The notes below the pieces were generated by a model. The model ran no database searches. It saw only the letters and a program-made list of their open reading frames with translations, and had not been told where the DNA came from. Below are positions 16,368 through 25,589 of a stretch of 64,000 nucleotides of DNA, piece after piece. Positions within the stretch are counted from its first letter, which is position 1; each line of letters begins with the position of its first letter. Source of the stretch: Natronorubrum tibetense GA33 (lineage in GTDB: Archaea > Halobacteriota > Halobacteria > Halobacteriales > Natrialbaceae); assembly GCF_000383975.1 (NCBI RefSeq), contig NZ_KB913019.1, positions 124,001 to 188,000 of the forward strand. The letters run 5' to 3'. The translations under genes were made by a program, and so were the position numbers.

Positions 16368-16805
16368 ATGTACCAGTTCGTCATCCCGGTGGACGAAGAC
16401 GAGACGCGAGCGAAGAACGCAGCCGAGTACGTCACGGAACTGATCGGCGAATCGGGGCTCGACGTGGGCCCGGAGAGTCTCTCGGTATCGGTGGTGAACG
16501 TCTTCAAGGAGTTCAAAGCGATCGACGACGGGGGCAACGTCAAGTCGAAGGACCTCTACGACGAAGACGCACTTCCGGAATCGATGGTGACCGTTCGGGA
16601 TTTGCTCACCGCGGCCGGCGTGTCGGTCGACCTGGAGCGCCGTCACGGCGATCCTGCGGACGAAATCGTCGAATACGCCGACTCGGTCGACGCCGATACC
16701 ATCATCGTCCCCGGTCGGAAGCGGTCTCCGGTCGGCAAGGCGGTGTTCGGAAGCGTCACGCAGGACGTTATTCTCGACTCCGATCGGCCCGTTACAATCG
16801 TCTAG
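16368..16805 (+). CDS. Universal stress protein UspA family
   Basis: 145 residues from ATG 16368 (MYQFVIPVDEDETRAKNAAEYV). Upstream open codons run into the preceding gene's end and hold the TATA box. It is a single Usp domain with the ATP-binding glycine loop at the end: DTIIVPGRKRSPVGKAVFGSVTQDVI, then PVTIV. Usp proteins bind ATP or AMP and act in stress survival or as partners of transporters; in halophiles they are often beside catabolic or transport genes. Its own promoter and the 76-bp gap suggest independent expression. Confidence 0.9.
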   Translation: MYQFVIPVDEDETRAKNAAEYVTELIGESGLDVGPESLSVSVVNVFKEFKAIDDGGNVKSKDLYDEDALPESMVTVRDLLTAAGVSVDLERRHGDPADEIVEYADSVDADTIIVPGRKRSPVGKAVFGSVTQDVILDSDRPVTIV

Positions 16806-16870
16806 CTGTTGCAGTCGGTTAGAACGATCAGAGGATTTCTCGTTTCTCGACCCGGAGTCGCCGATTAACG

Positions 16871-17270
16871 TTAGACGAGCCCGTCCGACGGAAGTCGGTC
16901 GCGCTCGGACTCGTCGAACCCGAGTTCCGCAAGTACCTCCTCAGTGTGTTCGCCGAGACGAGGTGGTTGGCCGTTCGCGTCGGTCTCGAGCGAGGAGAAG
17001 TTGACCGGGTTAGCCGGCGACTTGAACTCTCGAGCTCCGGGTGTTCCATCTCCGCGACCATGCCGCGCGTCTCGATGTGCGGATGGTCGACCAGCGTTTC
17101 GACGTCCCGTACCGGCGTGCAGGGAGCGTTTTCGTCCTGGAGGATCGTCATCCACTCGTCGGTCGCTCCGAGAACACGTCGTCGAGGACGGGGTCGAGTG
17201 CCTCGAAACGACAACGGCCTCTCGTCATCACGTGACCGTGAAGCGATCGCGGACAGCGAGGGATCTTTGA
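16871..17270 (-). pseudogene. CaiB/BaiF family (family III) CoA-transferase, C-terminal relic with frameshifts
   Basis: Family III C-terminal sequence is recognisable only by joining frames. FEALDPVLDDVFSERPT is in one frame (about 17165-17220). TDEWMTILQDENAPCTPVRDVETL and HIETRGMVAEMEHPE are in a second. FKSPANPVNFSS, then PPRLGEHTEEVLAELGF, are in a third down to the stop at 16871. Frameshifts lie near 17165 and near 17030, and nothing of the N-terminal two thirds, with the catalytic Asp, remains. CaiB-type enzymes transfer CoA between acids. The relic sits next to ligase, dehydrogenase and BKACE genes, so it may be the lost CoA-transferase of that pathway. Confidence 0.8.
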
Positions 17271-17488
17271 TCCCTCGAACAGCTACTCGCGTCCAGCTAT
17301 CCGGGTGGCGGTACCCGTTCACACTCATTACTCAGCTACCGGTGTTCGTAGAGTTATTCCATTCAGCTGATCGTATATGGTTCATACATATTGGACGCTT
17401 TCACAACTATGTTCGACTAGTATCTCGGAATATTGCTATCTGTCCGCCCCACTTTTAATAGGGGGCGAAGTAAGCGTAGTCTTCGGGG

Positions 17489-17497
17489 AAAGTTTTA
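17489..17497 (+). promoter_or_regulatory. TATA-like element for the TAXI-TRAP operon
   Basis: agttttaaa is centred about 33 nt before the ATG at 17526, in a 255-bp A/T-rich spacer that otherwise holds no gene. A G-rich/C-rich dyad (gcccc and ggggc around cttttaata, near 17446-17466) lies just upstream and could be part of the control region. Confidence 0.55.
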
Positions 17498-17525
17498 AAT
17501 AAGGTTGGCTATATCATCTATTACA

Positions 17526-18575
17526 ATGGTTGAGAATGGTAATCAGTCACGAAGGGATGTGTTAAAGGGTACCGCTGGAATCGGGACGATCGCTCTCGCA
17601 GGGTGTCTGGGTGGGGACGACGATTCGATCGACATGACCGTCGGCTCCTCGTCCTCAGGGTCGTCGACGTACGGGAACTCACAGGCGATTCAGCGGGTAG
17701 TTAGCCAAGAGTCCGATACCGTCAATTTCATCACGCAAGACGCGGGTGGTGACCCACAGTCGATTCGACTGTTCGCCGACGGCGAACTGAACTCCTACTC
17801 GGCGGGGAACTACATCTTGAACCAGGCCCTCGAACAGACGGGTCCGTTCGAAGAGCCGGACGATGTTTCGGAGTTCCCACAGCACGGCTTCGGTCACCTC
17901 TCGCTCAACCTCTACTGGATGGCCCTCGAGGACAGCGATATCGAGACGACCGACGACCTCCCCGGACAGGATATCTACGCACTCCCCGCAGGATGGGGAC
18001 TGCGTGCGATGACCGAGGAGATGTACGGTAATGCCGGCCTCTGGGAGGATCTGGAGGAGGGTGTCGTTAACTTCGAAACCAGCGAGGCAGCGAGTGCACT
18101 CGAGGAGGGCCGAGTCGATGCGTTTGTCACCTACAGTTCGAACTACGACCAGTTACCGTCGTGGGCGGTCGAAATCGACTCGCGTGCCGATGTCAGGGCG
18201 ATCGAGATGACCGACGACTACATCGAGGCGGCCGAAGATTTCGCCGGCGCAGGTTACGAGGAAGTCGACGAAATCGGCGGGTGGGATCAGGACGTTCAGG
18301 GAGGCGACTTCCCGAAACATACCTGGACGGAGACCTACCCGTATCTCTTCAGCTCCGAGATTCCAGCAGATGCAGTGTACGAGCTAATGGAAATCTGTCA
18401 TGAGCACTACCAGTCGATGCAGGATGCGAATCCGACGATCCTCGACTGGGACGATCCGGATAACTTCACGTTCGCGCTGACGCACACGGACGAAATTCCG
18501 ATTCATCCCGGCGCTGCAGACTGGTACGAAGACAACGGCGTTTGGGACGATAGCTGGACTCGCGGCGACGAATAG
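17526..18575 (+). CDS. TAXI family TRAP transporter solute-binding lipoprotein
   Basis: 349 residues from ATG 17526 (MVENGNQSRRDVLKG). The N-terminus has a twin-arginine SRRDVLKG, a hydrophobic stretch, and the lipobox LAGC, so it should be exported folded by Tat and lipid-anchored. The mature protein begins with an acidic linker, then the TAXI-type domain (VGSSSSGSSTYGNSQAIQRVVSQ, LYWMALEDSDIETTDDLPGQDIYALPAGWG). TAXI receptors capture small dicarboxylates, amino acids or similar solutes for a sodium- or proton-driven TRAP permease. The permease follows 32 bp later in the same operon. The ligand is not predictable. Confidence 0.92.
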   Translation: MVENGNQSRRDVLKGTAGIGTIALAGCLGGDDDSIDMTVGSSSSGSSTYGNSQAIQRVVSQESDTVNFITQDAGGDPQSIRLFADGELNSYSAGNYILNQALEQTGPFEEPDDVSEFPQHGFGHLSLNLYWMALEDSDIETTDDLPGQDIYALPAGWGLRAMTEEMYGNAGLWEDLEEGVVNFETSEAASALEEGRVDAFVTYSSNYDQLPSWAVEIDSRADVRAIEMTDDYIEAAEDFAGAGYEEVDEIGGWDQDVQGGDFPKHTWTETYPYLFSSEIPADAVYELMEICHEHYQSMQDANPTILDWDDPDNFTFALTHTDEIPIHPGAADWYEDNGVWDDSWTRGDE

Positions 18576-18607
18576 CTCACGGCCACATCCGCTACGGGCA
18601 ACAAACT

Positions 18608-20614
18608 ATGGTTTACTCAATTTCAAACAAAGACCGATTAGAGGTCGCCAACGACCTAGTAACGGCATTAGCAATTATAACGTGGGTCTGGGTCCTGTAC
18701 TATGCGTTCACGCAACGAATGGATCGCATCCTGTTCACGGTGATTTTCCTCGGGGCCATCATCGTCGTCTACCTCGGTAGCGAAATGATCGAGGCGTACA
18801 GGGACGAAAGAATGCTGGAGGTCGCGGGTCTCGGTGTCTCCGCGGTCGTCACCATTGTGACGACTGTCTACATGACGGCGTTCTATAACACGCTGTTATC
18901 GGTCCGTGTTGGCACCGCGCTACCTCGAGAGTACGCATTAGCTGCAGCGTTCGTCCTCGTCATCCTCTATCTCTCGTATCGTGCCTACGGTTTCACGTTC
19001 CTGGCCGTGATCGTTGCCGCGTTGCTTTACGGACTCTACGGCGATCTCGCTCCGGGTATCCTCCGCCACGGTGGGTTCAGTCTCAACCGTACGGCAAACA
19101 TCATGGTCCTCGACTTTCAGGGGGTATACGGATCGATATCGAGGATTATCGCGACGTGGGTCGCGTTATTCCTGCTGTACGCCGGATTAATGCGCGGCTT
19201 CGGGGCGTTCGATCTCATCATGCGCGTCGCGTTTCGGATGGCGACGTACGTCCGCTCCGGAATTGCGCTGTCCGCGGTGACCTCGAGCATCATCATCGGT
19301 TCGATTACCGGAAGTCAAGCGGCAAACACGGCTATCACTGGATCGTTCACCATTCCGCTGATGAAAGAGAGCGGAATGAAGAGCGAAACAGCTGGCGGTA
19401 TCGAATCCGTCGCATCGACCGGCGGGCAGATCATGCCCCCTATCATGGGAGCGGCCGCATTCGTGATGGCCTCGCTGCTCGGCATTACCTACGTGGAAGT
19501 CATGGTCGCAGGTATCGTTCCTGCCCTCATTTTCTATGGCTCCGTCGTTATCGCCGTTCACTACAAGGGCGTCGGCGAACTTCAGGGCAAATCGATCGAA
19601 CTCGATGCTGCAGATAAGTTCGACGAAACGATGTCGACGAAAGAGTTTGCGGTCCAGTGTCTCCGATTCGGCATTCCGTTCGCCGTCCTGATCTATATGC
19701 TCGGCGTGCTCCAGTACACCGTGCTTACGTCCGCACTCTACACCATCATCGTGATGTTCATCACCGGCTTCGGGTTCCCGTTAGCGACGGCGGCTTCGGA
19801 AGGAGACGACGTCAAGGAGGAGTTCGTTTCCCTCCTTCACGATACGGCATTCGGCTTCAGAGAGGGCGCGATGATTCTCGCACCGATCGCGATCATCATT
19901 GCGGCGATTAACGGCGTCGTCGACGTCTTCGAGGCCTCGGGTATTCCGGGCGTTCTCTCACTCGCCCTCCTCGATATTTCTGGCGGCGTCATGCTGTACG
20001 CAGTGATCCTCGCGATGGTTATCTCGATCATTCTGGGACTCGGAATGCCGACCGTCGCGGCGTACGTCATCGTCGCGTCGTTGATTGCCCCCGCGCTGGT
20101 CCAGCAGTTCTTCGTTCCGGATCTGGCAGCCCACTTCTTCGTGCTGTACGCGGCGATCCTGTCAGGGCTGACGCCCCCAATCGCGATCGCAGTCGTGGTT
20201 GCGACAGGGATTGCGGGAAGCAATTTCTGGCGGACGGTCCACGAGGCGCTGAAGATCTCTGCGCCGATCTACGTCTTGCCGTTCGCGTTCATCTACAATC
20301 CAGAAATCGTCGTCGGTGGCTGGGGAATGGAGACGTTCTTCTCGGGACTCATCGCCCTGCTTGGCGCGCTCGGCATCGCTCACGGTCTCAACTATTACGG
20401 GAAGTTCTTCCACGAGAGCCCGTTCGTCAAGTTCCCTGTCAAGGGTGTCTTCTTCGTGCTCGGTGTGCTCGCGATGGTCTATCCTGACATGCTGGTCCGT
20501 CTCGTCTGCATTGCAGTCATCTTGACGATGATGGCAGTGCAACTTCGGAGCCACATCTGGAAACGATTCGGTCAAAAATCCACGACGGAGAGCGTCCAAA
20601 CGGCCGAAGATTGA
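18608..20614 (+). CDS. TRAP transporter fused DctQ/DctM permease
   Basis: 668 residues with about 16 hydrophobic segments: a four-helix small-subunit part followed by the twelve-helix large subunit. The TRAP large-subunit signature is clear near residues 235-290 (GSITGSQAANTAITGSFTIPLMKE, then STGGQIMPPIMGAAAFVMA), and a second half repeat has GLGMPTVAAYVI and GLTPPIAIAVVVA. It is the fused 4TM/12TM form usually paired with TAXI receptors, as here. It carries out cation-coupled uptake of the solute bound by the receptor. Base composition is slightly less G+C-rich than in the hydantoinase region. Confidence 0.93.
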   Translation: MVYSISNKDRLEVANDLVTALAIITWVWVLYYAFTQRMDRILFTVIFLGAIIVVYLGSEMIEAYRDERMLEVAGLGVSAVVTIVTTVYMTAFYNTLLSVRVGTALPREYALAAAFVLVILYLSYRAYGFTFLAVIVAALLYGLYGDLAPGILRHGGFSLNRTANIMVLDFQGVYGSISRIIATWVALFLLYAGLMRGFGAFDLIMRVAFRMATYVRSGIALSAVTSSIIIGSITGSQAANTAITGSFTIPLMKESGMKSETAGGIESVASTGGQIMPPIMGAAAFVMASLLGITYVEVMVAGIVPALIFYGSVVIAVHYKGVGELQGKSIELDAADKFDETMSTKEFAVQCLRFGIPFAVLIYMLGVLQYTVLTSALYTIIVMFITGFGFPLATAASEGDDVKEEFVSLLHDTAFGFREGAMILAPIAIIIAAINGVVDVFEASGIPGVLSLALLDISGGVMLYAVILAMVISIILGLGMPTVAAYVIVASLIAPALVQQFFVPDLAAHFFVLYAAILSGLTPPIAIAVVVATGIAGSNFWRTVHEALKISAPIYVLPFAFIYNPEIVVGGWGMETFFSGLIALLGALGIAHGLNYYGKFFHESPFVKFPVKGVFFVLGVLAMVYPDMLVRLVCIAVILTMMAVQLRSHIWKRFGQKSTTESVQTAED

Positions 20615-20794
20615 GAACGGATCGGTTGGACTTCGACCGGTTTGCGCTCGTTCGCGGTTTCTTTTCGCGTTTCGGTAGGATACTGGTCACGGTAACGGAG
20701 TAGTCGATTCGGATTCAGCTATCCGTTTGGCCTCTCGAAGTTCTTCCGACGGTCCCATCGGAGCAATCGTTATGTACACTGAGGATAGTTACCT

Positions 20795-21547
20795 ATGAGC
20801 ATGTCATCGTCCCTATCCGAGAAAACGGCCGTAGTTACCGGTGCAAGCGCCGGTATCGGCGAAGCGACTGCAGAGATACTGGCCAAGTGCGGAGCAAACG
20901 TCGCGATGGTCGCTCGTCGAGAAGCAAAATTACAGACGATAGCTGACCGTATCGAGGCAGAAACGGAGGGTTCAGCCCTCGTCCTTCCCGCGGATGTCAG
21001 CAACGAGGACGAAGTTCAGGCCGCAGTAGAACACACCGTCGAGGCCTTCGATGGAATCGACGTGCTGGTCAACAACGCCGGAATAGCGACCGGCCACGAG
21101 ACGGTAGCGAACACGCCCACCGAACAGTATCGGACCGTGATGGGTGTAAACGTGGACGGGGTCTTTTTCATGACTCGAGCTACACTTCCGTACCTTCGCG
21201 AGACGGCCGGGAATGCGATCTTCCTCGGCAGCTTTGCCGGACAGTATCCGCGACCAGGTGCACCAGTGTACGCCGCGTCGAAGTGGTGGGTACGGGGGTT
21301 TGCACTTAGTTTGGCTGGAGCGGTTGGTAGCGACGGGATCGGTGTCAGCATCATCAATCCGACCGAAGTACGAACGGAATTCGGGAAGGAGTACAGGGAC
21401 GAGATATCCCAGGAACGGTTCGATCCGGACGAAGTCACTAATCCGAAAGCGATAGCGGAAGCGATCGCTTTTGCAGCCGAACAGGAACCGCCGAACGTCG
21501 TCAACGAACTCGACCTGTATCGGCGGGATAAATTCACTCCCTTTTAG
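20795..21547 (+). CDS. SDR family oxidoreductase, 2
   Basis: 250 residues. Cofactor motif TGASAGIG near residue 15, NNAGIA, and active-site YAASK (VYAASKWWVRGFALSLAGAV). The ending (PPNVVNELDLYRRDKFTPF) is that of the classical NADP-dependent SDRs related to 3-oxoacyl and serine-type dehydrogenases (YdfG-like). Two candidate starts, at 20795 and 20801, differ by two codons. It lies between the TRAP transporter and the IclR regulator on the same strand, 180 bp after the permease, so it may process the imported solute, for example a hydroxy acid. Confidence 0.87.
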   Translation: MSMSSSLSEKTAVVTGASAGIGEATAEILAKCGANVAMVARREAKLQTIADRIEAETEGSALVLPADVSNEDEVQAAVEHTVEAFDGIDVLVNNAGIATGHETVANTPTEQYRTVMGVNVDGVFFMTRATLPYLRETAGNAIFLGSFAGQYPRPGAPVYAASKWWVRGFALSLAGAVGSDGIGVSIINPTEVRTEFGKEYRDEISQERFDPDEVTNPKAIAEAIAFAAEQEPPNVVNELDLYRRDKFTPF

Positions 21548-21680
21548 CGGATCGAATCCGACCGTTGCGGCCGGGAAAACCCGCTTTTTCCGGGAACGAC
21601 ACCGACTCGTTCAGCTTCGGTTGTGGTGGTATGGAGTCCGGAGTGTACGCTATCTATTGCGGGCCGTCATCGTCTCACGT

Positions 21681-21730
21681 CCTCTCTCAGAGAACGCAGA
21701 CTAGAACTTTCCTCTCACAGCGAACAGACT
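21681..21730. repeat. Imperfect direct repeat upstream of the IclR gene
   Basis: cctctctcagagaacgcag (with act following, 21681-21702) is repeated 30 bp later as cctctcacagcgaacagact (21711-21730). A period of 30 bp is close to three helical turns, which would put both copies on one face of DNA. The repeat is 94-143 bp before the IclR start, so it could be a regulator site, perhaps autoregulatory. Evidence is only the repetition. Confidence 0.35.
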
Positions 21731-21823
21731 TAGATTCGGCCTGTGAAAAAACTGGCAGACATAGCGGACCTCTTGGATAACTGTGCGAATGATTAATTAA
21801 CGCGGAAATCGTCAACACGCTGT

Positions 21824-22597
21824 ATGACTGATAACACAGGGGCGAGCGAGTTCGTGAAGTCCGATCAAACGATGTTCTCTATCATCGAATGCATTCATCA
21901 GCACGACGAGATGGGGGTTACGGAGTTGGCGGAAGCAGTTGACTTTTCGAAAAGTGCCGTTCATAAACACCTAAAAACGCTGGAAGAACACGGGTACGTC
22001 GTCAACAACGGCGGGCGATATCAACTCGGACTGAAGCTGCTAACGCTCGGGGGTCATATCCGTGACCGGAACTCGTTCTGTCGATGCGCACGCTCTACGG
22101 TTGAGGATCTGGCCGAAGAGAGTAATCAAATGGCGTCGTTCATTCTCCGTGACCGGACACACGGCGTCTTCGTTTTCATCGAAAACGATCGCTATGGCCT
22201 CCGAAAACCGGTTCCACTCGGGAACCGGTACGTTATTCACCAGAACGCCGCAGGAAAAGCGATCCTCGCCGAACTCCCCGACGAGACGGTTCAGGAAATC
22301 ATCGAAGAAACGCAACTCCCGCGTGAGACGGACAACACTGTTACCGATGCAACCGAGCTATGGAACGAACTCGAGGAGATACGCGATCAGCGATACGCGA
22401 CGAGCACGGGGGAGCGAATCGAGGATATTCAGTCGATCGCTGCTGCGGTCAAGAGTCCCGATACGGATCAGATCGGTGCGATCAGTATTACTGGCCCAGC
22501 CGATCATCTATCGCAAGATACTGTACACACCGAGTGCGCGGAACTGGTACGGGAGGCAGCGAACGAACTCGAACTGCGAATGCGGTACGTCGAATAG
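21824..22597 (+). CDS. IclR family transcriptional regulator
   Basis: 257 residues. An N-terminal winged helix-turn-helix occupies residues 12-70 (MFSIIECIHQHDEMGVTELAEAVDFSKSAVHKHLKTLEEHGYV), followed by YQLGLKLLTLGGHIRDR and a C-terminal effector domain (HGVFVFIENDRYGLRKPVPLGNRYVIHQNAAGKAILAELP, IAAAVKSPDTDQIGAISITGPA). IclR proteins bind small organic acids and repress or activate catabolic genes. A palindromic ttaattaa at 21793-21800, 24 nt before the ATG, is its likely TATA box. It lies between a transporter/SDR set and a CitE-like lyase/dehydrogenase set, so either may be its target. Two copies of a 20-bp palindrome follow within 130 bp. Confidence 0.9.
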   Translation: MTDNTGASEFVKSDQTMFSIIECIHQHDEMGVTELAEAVDFSKSAVHKHLKTLEEHGYVVNNGGRYQLGLKLLTLGGHIRDRNSFCRCARSTVEDLAEESNQMASFILRDRTHGVFVFIENDRYGLRKPVPLGNRYVIHQNAAGKAILAELPDETVQEIIEETQLPRETDNTVTDATELWNELEEIRDQRYATSTGERIEDIQSIAAAVKSPDTDQIGAISITGPADHLSQDTVHTECAELVREAANELELRMRYVE

Positions 22598-22636
22598 CGA
22601 CCGCGAACAGTCTCCGTGACCTCTTTCATAGAGTGA

Positions 22637-22656
22637 TTACAAAGGTACCTCTGTAA
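22637..22656. promoter_or_regulatory. 20-bp palindrome TTACA-N10-TGTAA, copy 1
   Basis: A near-perfect dyad with arms ttaca and tgtaa and centre ggtacc; only one base pair of the dyad is mismatched. It lies 40 bp after the IclR stop. It shares its plan with three other sites (22707, 46339, 46425) and looks like a protein binding site. Confidence 0.7.
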
Positions 22657-22706
22657 ATTAATGATAGGCTATTCGCCGACCGCTACTGAGTCTCATCCGA
22701 AGAAAA

Positions 22707-22726
22707 TTACAAAGATCCTTCTGTAA
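22707..22726. promoter_or_regulatory. 20-bp palindrome TTACA-N10-TGTAA, copy 2
   Basis: ttacaaagatccttctgtaa, 70 bp after copy 1 and differing from it at three positions. Both copies are followed by aatgat a few bases on. The pair is upstream of the CitE-like lyase gene, but 590 bp away, which is far for a direct operator. Confidence 0.7.
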
Positions 22727-23318
22727 ACAATGATGACTAACTCATCGTCCTATTCGGAGGTACCCTGCCGTAGCTGTCGATCACTCGCGTGGCGATGGCT
22801 ATCCGTGTCACACGCCGTTGAAACCGGGATATCTACGTCTGCTTCGGCCGGGCGTGGTACTCTCGACGGGATAGATCTTTTTAGCACATGAGTCAGTTCC
22901 TGGTTGACACACCTACCGTTTTAGTGGCGTGTTACGTAGTGGCAGTGACTGAGTACTACGTTCTCTGTGAGCGAACAGCGGGGGCGATTCGAGGTCCGAT
23001 AGCGGCTGATTCGGACTCCCGGATCGGTGAGATCGGCGCTTCGGAGTGGATTCGGATTCGAACTGAGATCCAATCCGAAACTGCTGGTTCTCGTCGGGCC
23101 CGGGGCTGGCAAACTCTGGGAGGGTCACCCGGTGACGGAGTCGTACTTGGGCTGCAGCGGATCACTGTCCGCTCATCGGAGGGACTCGTTCTGGTTGCTC
23201 TCGTCGACAGGGCGTATGCTCGAGTCGATGGGACGGACCTACGACACACGGAAACCGACCGGCGGAAGCGATCTCGAGATTGGGGAACATATAAGAACGC
23301 ATCGGACGACGTCAGCGT
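22727..23318. other. Gene-free stretch upstream of the CitE-like gene
   Basis: No convincing gene is seen. An inverted repeat acgtagt (22934-22940) and actacgt (22955-22961) encloses a short inner dyad and may be a binding site. A TATA-like acatataaga at 23288-23297 lies 21 nt before the ATG at 23319 and should drive the lyase gene. A 172-codon open frame from 22888 overlaps that start in another frame and has no recognisable domain. Confidence 0.5.
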
Positions 23319-24251
23319 ATGGAACCGGTCAGATCCGCGCTGTTCGTCCCGGGGAACCGCGAAGAGTGGGTCGCGAACGCCCACACGAACGACGCCGACG
23401 TCGTGATCCTCGATCTCGAGGACTCGGTCCCGCCGGGGGAGAAAGAGGCCGCGAGGGAGATCGTCGCCGACAACGTCTCGGCGCTCGCCGACGAGGGACA
23501 GCGCATCCACGTGCGCGTCAACGCACACCCGAACGCGAGCCAGGGATTCGCCGAACACGACTACGAAGCGGTCGTCCGCGCTGGCGTCGAGGCGATCACC
23601 GTCCCGAAGGTCAGGAACCCAGAAGATCTCGAGCGACTCGATTCGGTGTTGACCCACATCGAGCGCCGCGAGGGACTGCCCGAAAACAGCGTCGAACTGC
23701 TGGTCAACATCGAGACGGCACAGGCGATGCGGCAGGTGTACGATATCTGCACTGCCGCGGAGCGAGTCGCGACGATCGGCTGTGGCGCCGTGAAGGGGAC
23801 CGATACCAATCGAGCGCTCGGCTTCGAGTGGACCGGACCCGGACGGGAGGGGTTAGAAACGATTCACCTCCGCCAACAGGCGCTAATGGACGCTCGAGCG
23901 GCGGGTATCGAACACCCGCTCGCCGGCCCGTACGTCGACGTCGGCGACATCGAGGGACTCAGAGAGGACATGCAGTTCTCGCGGGAGATGGGCTATACGG
24001 GCTACATCGTGATCCACCCTTCCCACGTCGAACACGCGAACGAACTGTTCCTCCCCGATGCCGAGACCGTCGAGTACTGGATCGGCGCGCTCGAGGCGCT
24101 CCAGGAGGCCGAACGGGAGAACAAGAGCGCGATCACCTACAAAGGGGAGATGATCGATATCGCGAACATTTCGACGGCGGAACGCTACCTCGAGTACGCG
24201 AAAGCGTTCGAGGACGACCTCGAGATCGAGACCGATCTCGACGCGTACTGA
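23319..24251 (+). CDS. HpcH/HpaI aldolase / citrate lyase beta (CitE-like) family lyase
   Basis: 310 residues. CitE-like motifs in order: RSALFVPGNREEW (5-17), VVILDLEDSVPPGEKEAAR (metal-binding Asp/Glu region), VRVNAHPN with the substrate Arg, LLVNIETAQAM with the metal-ligand Glu, and GYIVIHPSHVEHAN near the end. Family members cleave malyl-CoA, beta-methylmalyl-CoA, citramalyl-CoA or 3-hydroxy-3-methylglutaryl-type substrates. An acyl-CoA dehydrogenase follows on the same strand. A MaoC hydratase and a Cat1-type CoA-transferase elsewhere in the window would complete an itaconate/citramalate-like route. The substrate is inferred. Confidence 0.88.
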   Translation: MEPVRSALFVPGNREEWVANAHTNDADVVILDLEDSVPPGEKEAAREIVADNVSALADEGQRIHVRVNAHPNASQGFAEHDYEAVVRAGVEAITVPKVRNPEDLERLDSVLTHIERREGLPENSVELLVNIETAQAMRQVYDICTAAERVATIGCGAVKGTDTNRALGFEWTGPGREGLETIHLRQQALMDARAAGIEHPLAGPYVDVGDIEGLREDMQFSREMGYTGYIVIHPSHVEHANELFLPDAETVEYWIGALEALQEAERENKSAITYKGEMIDIANISTAERYLEYAKAFEDDLEIETDLDAY

Positions 24252-24397
24252 CGAGAGCCCCGACGGATTATGACTCACTCACTCGCGTTCATGCCATCTC
24301 CACGAGTTCCGAGAATGGGGTGGCGGCCGCTTTGTGGAGTCTGTACCGAATCGCTCTTCGTCCATCTCCTGTCACGACCTCTTCAGTAGTGAGAACG

Positions 24398-24406
24398 CTT
24401 AATAAC
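24398..24406 (+). promoter_or_regulatory. TATA-like element for acyl-CoA dehydrogenase 2
   Basis: cttaataac lies 23-31 nt before the ATG at 24429, between two copies of aacgctt. The 177-bp spacer suggests that this gene has its own promoter apart from the lyase gene. Confidence 0.5.
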
Positions 24407-24428
24407 GCTTGTCAGTTGAGTATAGACA

Positions 24429-25589
24429 ATGACTGGGATCTCAAACGTCCTTCTGGATCAAGAACACCAACTGTTTCGAGACGAGACGAAACGGTTCGTC
24501 GAGAACGAGGTGCTGCCGGAGGCGAGCGAACGGGACCCGAACCGAGAAGAGATGTCGGCCGAACTCGTCGACAATCTCCGCGAGATGGGTTTTTTCGGCA
24601 TTCTCATCGACGAGGAGTACGACGGTCTCGGGCTGGATCTCAAAGCCTACGCGGTGATCGCTGAGGAACTCTCTCGAGGCTGGCTCAGCGTCGGCAGCAT
24701 CATCGCTCGCGGCCAGAGTCTCGCGGGGGCGACCGAGGAACAAAAACGGGAGTATCTCCCGAAGATGGCGAGGGGAGAACTGCTCAAGAGCATCGCGATC
24801 AGCGAACCCGACGCCGGAAGCGACGTCTCAAACATGCGACTGCAGGCGGAGCGAGACGGCGACGAGTACGTCCTCAACGGCCAGAAGATGTGGTGTACGT
24901 TCGCGAAGGGGTCGGATTTCATCCTGACGTACGCCGTCACCGACTCCGATGCGGAGCCGTCCTATCGCGGCATCTCGGGATTCATCGTCGAAAAACCGGC
25001 TGGAACGTTCGACCGAGAGGGGCTGAGCGGAACTGCGATCGACAAGATCGGTTACCACGGCTGGAAGACCTGGGAAGTCAACTTCGACGACGTCCGGGTC
25101 GACGCGGACAAACTCGTCGGCGGCGAGGAGGGGCAAGGGTTCTACCAGATTATGGAGTTCTTCGAGGAAGGCCGGGTTCACACGGCGGCCAGAGCGGTCG
25201 GACTGGCTCGCGGCGCGCTCGAGGACTCCCTGGGATACGCGGAGGAACGAGTGCAGTTCGACGAACCCATCTCGGAGTTCCAGGCGATCCGGTTCAAACT
25301 GGCCGATATGGCGACCGAGGTCGAAGCCGCTCGAGCGTTGACGCTCCTCGTCGCCGACGCCGTGGACCAAGGCGAGGGCGCGGACGCCGAGGCCGCGATG
25401 GCGAAACTGTTCGCGAGCGAAGTCGCGGAGCGCGTCACGAGTGAGGGCATTCAGATCCACGGCGGCTACGGATACACCACTGACTTCGACGTCGAGCGCT
25501 ACTGGCGAGACGCCCGACTCACCCGAATCTTCGAGGGGACGAGCGAGATTCAGAAACGGATCATCGCCGATAAACTGCTCTCGTCGTAG
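24429..25589 (+). CDS. Acyl-CoA dehydrogenase, 2
   Basis: 386 residues. Motifs: ISEPDAGSDVSNM, QKMWCTFA, AEERVQFDEPISEFQAIRFKLADM, IQIHGGYGYTTDFDVERYWRDARL, and IFEGTSEIQKRI with the usual catalytic Glu in FEGT. It should desaturate a short-chain acyl-CoA and deliver electrons to ETF. It follows a CitE-like lyase on the same strand, suggesting one acyl-CoA pathway. It is closer in plan to acyl-CoA dehydrogenase 1 (9293-10429) than to dehydrogenase 3 (46985-48190), which lacks the FEGT motif. Confidence 0.92.
   Translation: MTGISNVLLDQEHQLFRDETKRFVENEVLPEASERDPNREEMSAELVDNLREMGFFGILIDEEYDGLGLDLKAYAVIAEELSRGWLSVGSIIARGQSLAGATEEQKREYLPKMARGELLKSIAISEPDAGSDVSNMRLQAERDGDEYVLNGQKMWCTFAKGSDFILTYAVTDSDAEPSYRGISGFIVEKPAGTFDREGLSGTAIDKIGYHGWKTWEVNFDDVRVDADKLVGGEEGQGFYQIMEFFEEGRVHTAARAVGLARGALEDSLGYAEERVQFDEPISEFQAIRFKLADMATEVEAARALTLLVADAVDQGEGADAEAAMAKLFASEVAERVTSEGIQIHGGYGYTTDFDVERYWRDARLTRIFEGTSEIQKRIIADKLLSS

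Noticed and set aside
22888-23406. Possible 172-residue gene after the IclR palindromes
   Set aside because: No recognisable domain, basic C-terminal part, and it would overlap the start of the lyase gene that has a good TATA box.
23027-24664. 545-codon plus-strand frame
   Set aside because: It overlaps the CitE-like lyase in another frame and is extremely Arg-rich, unlike halophilic proteins.
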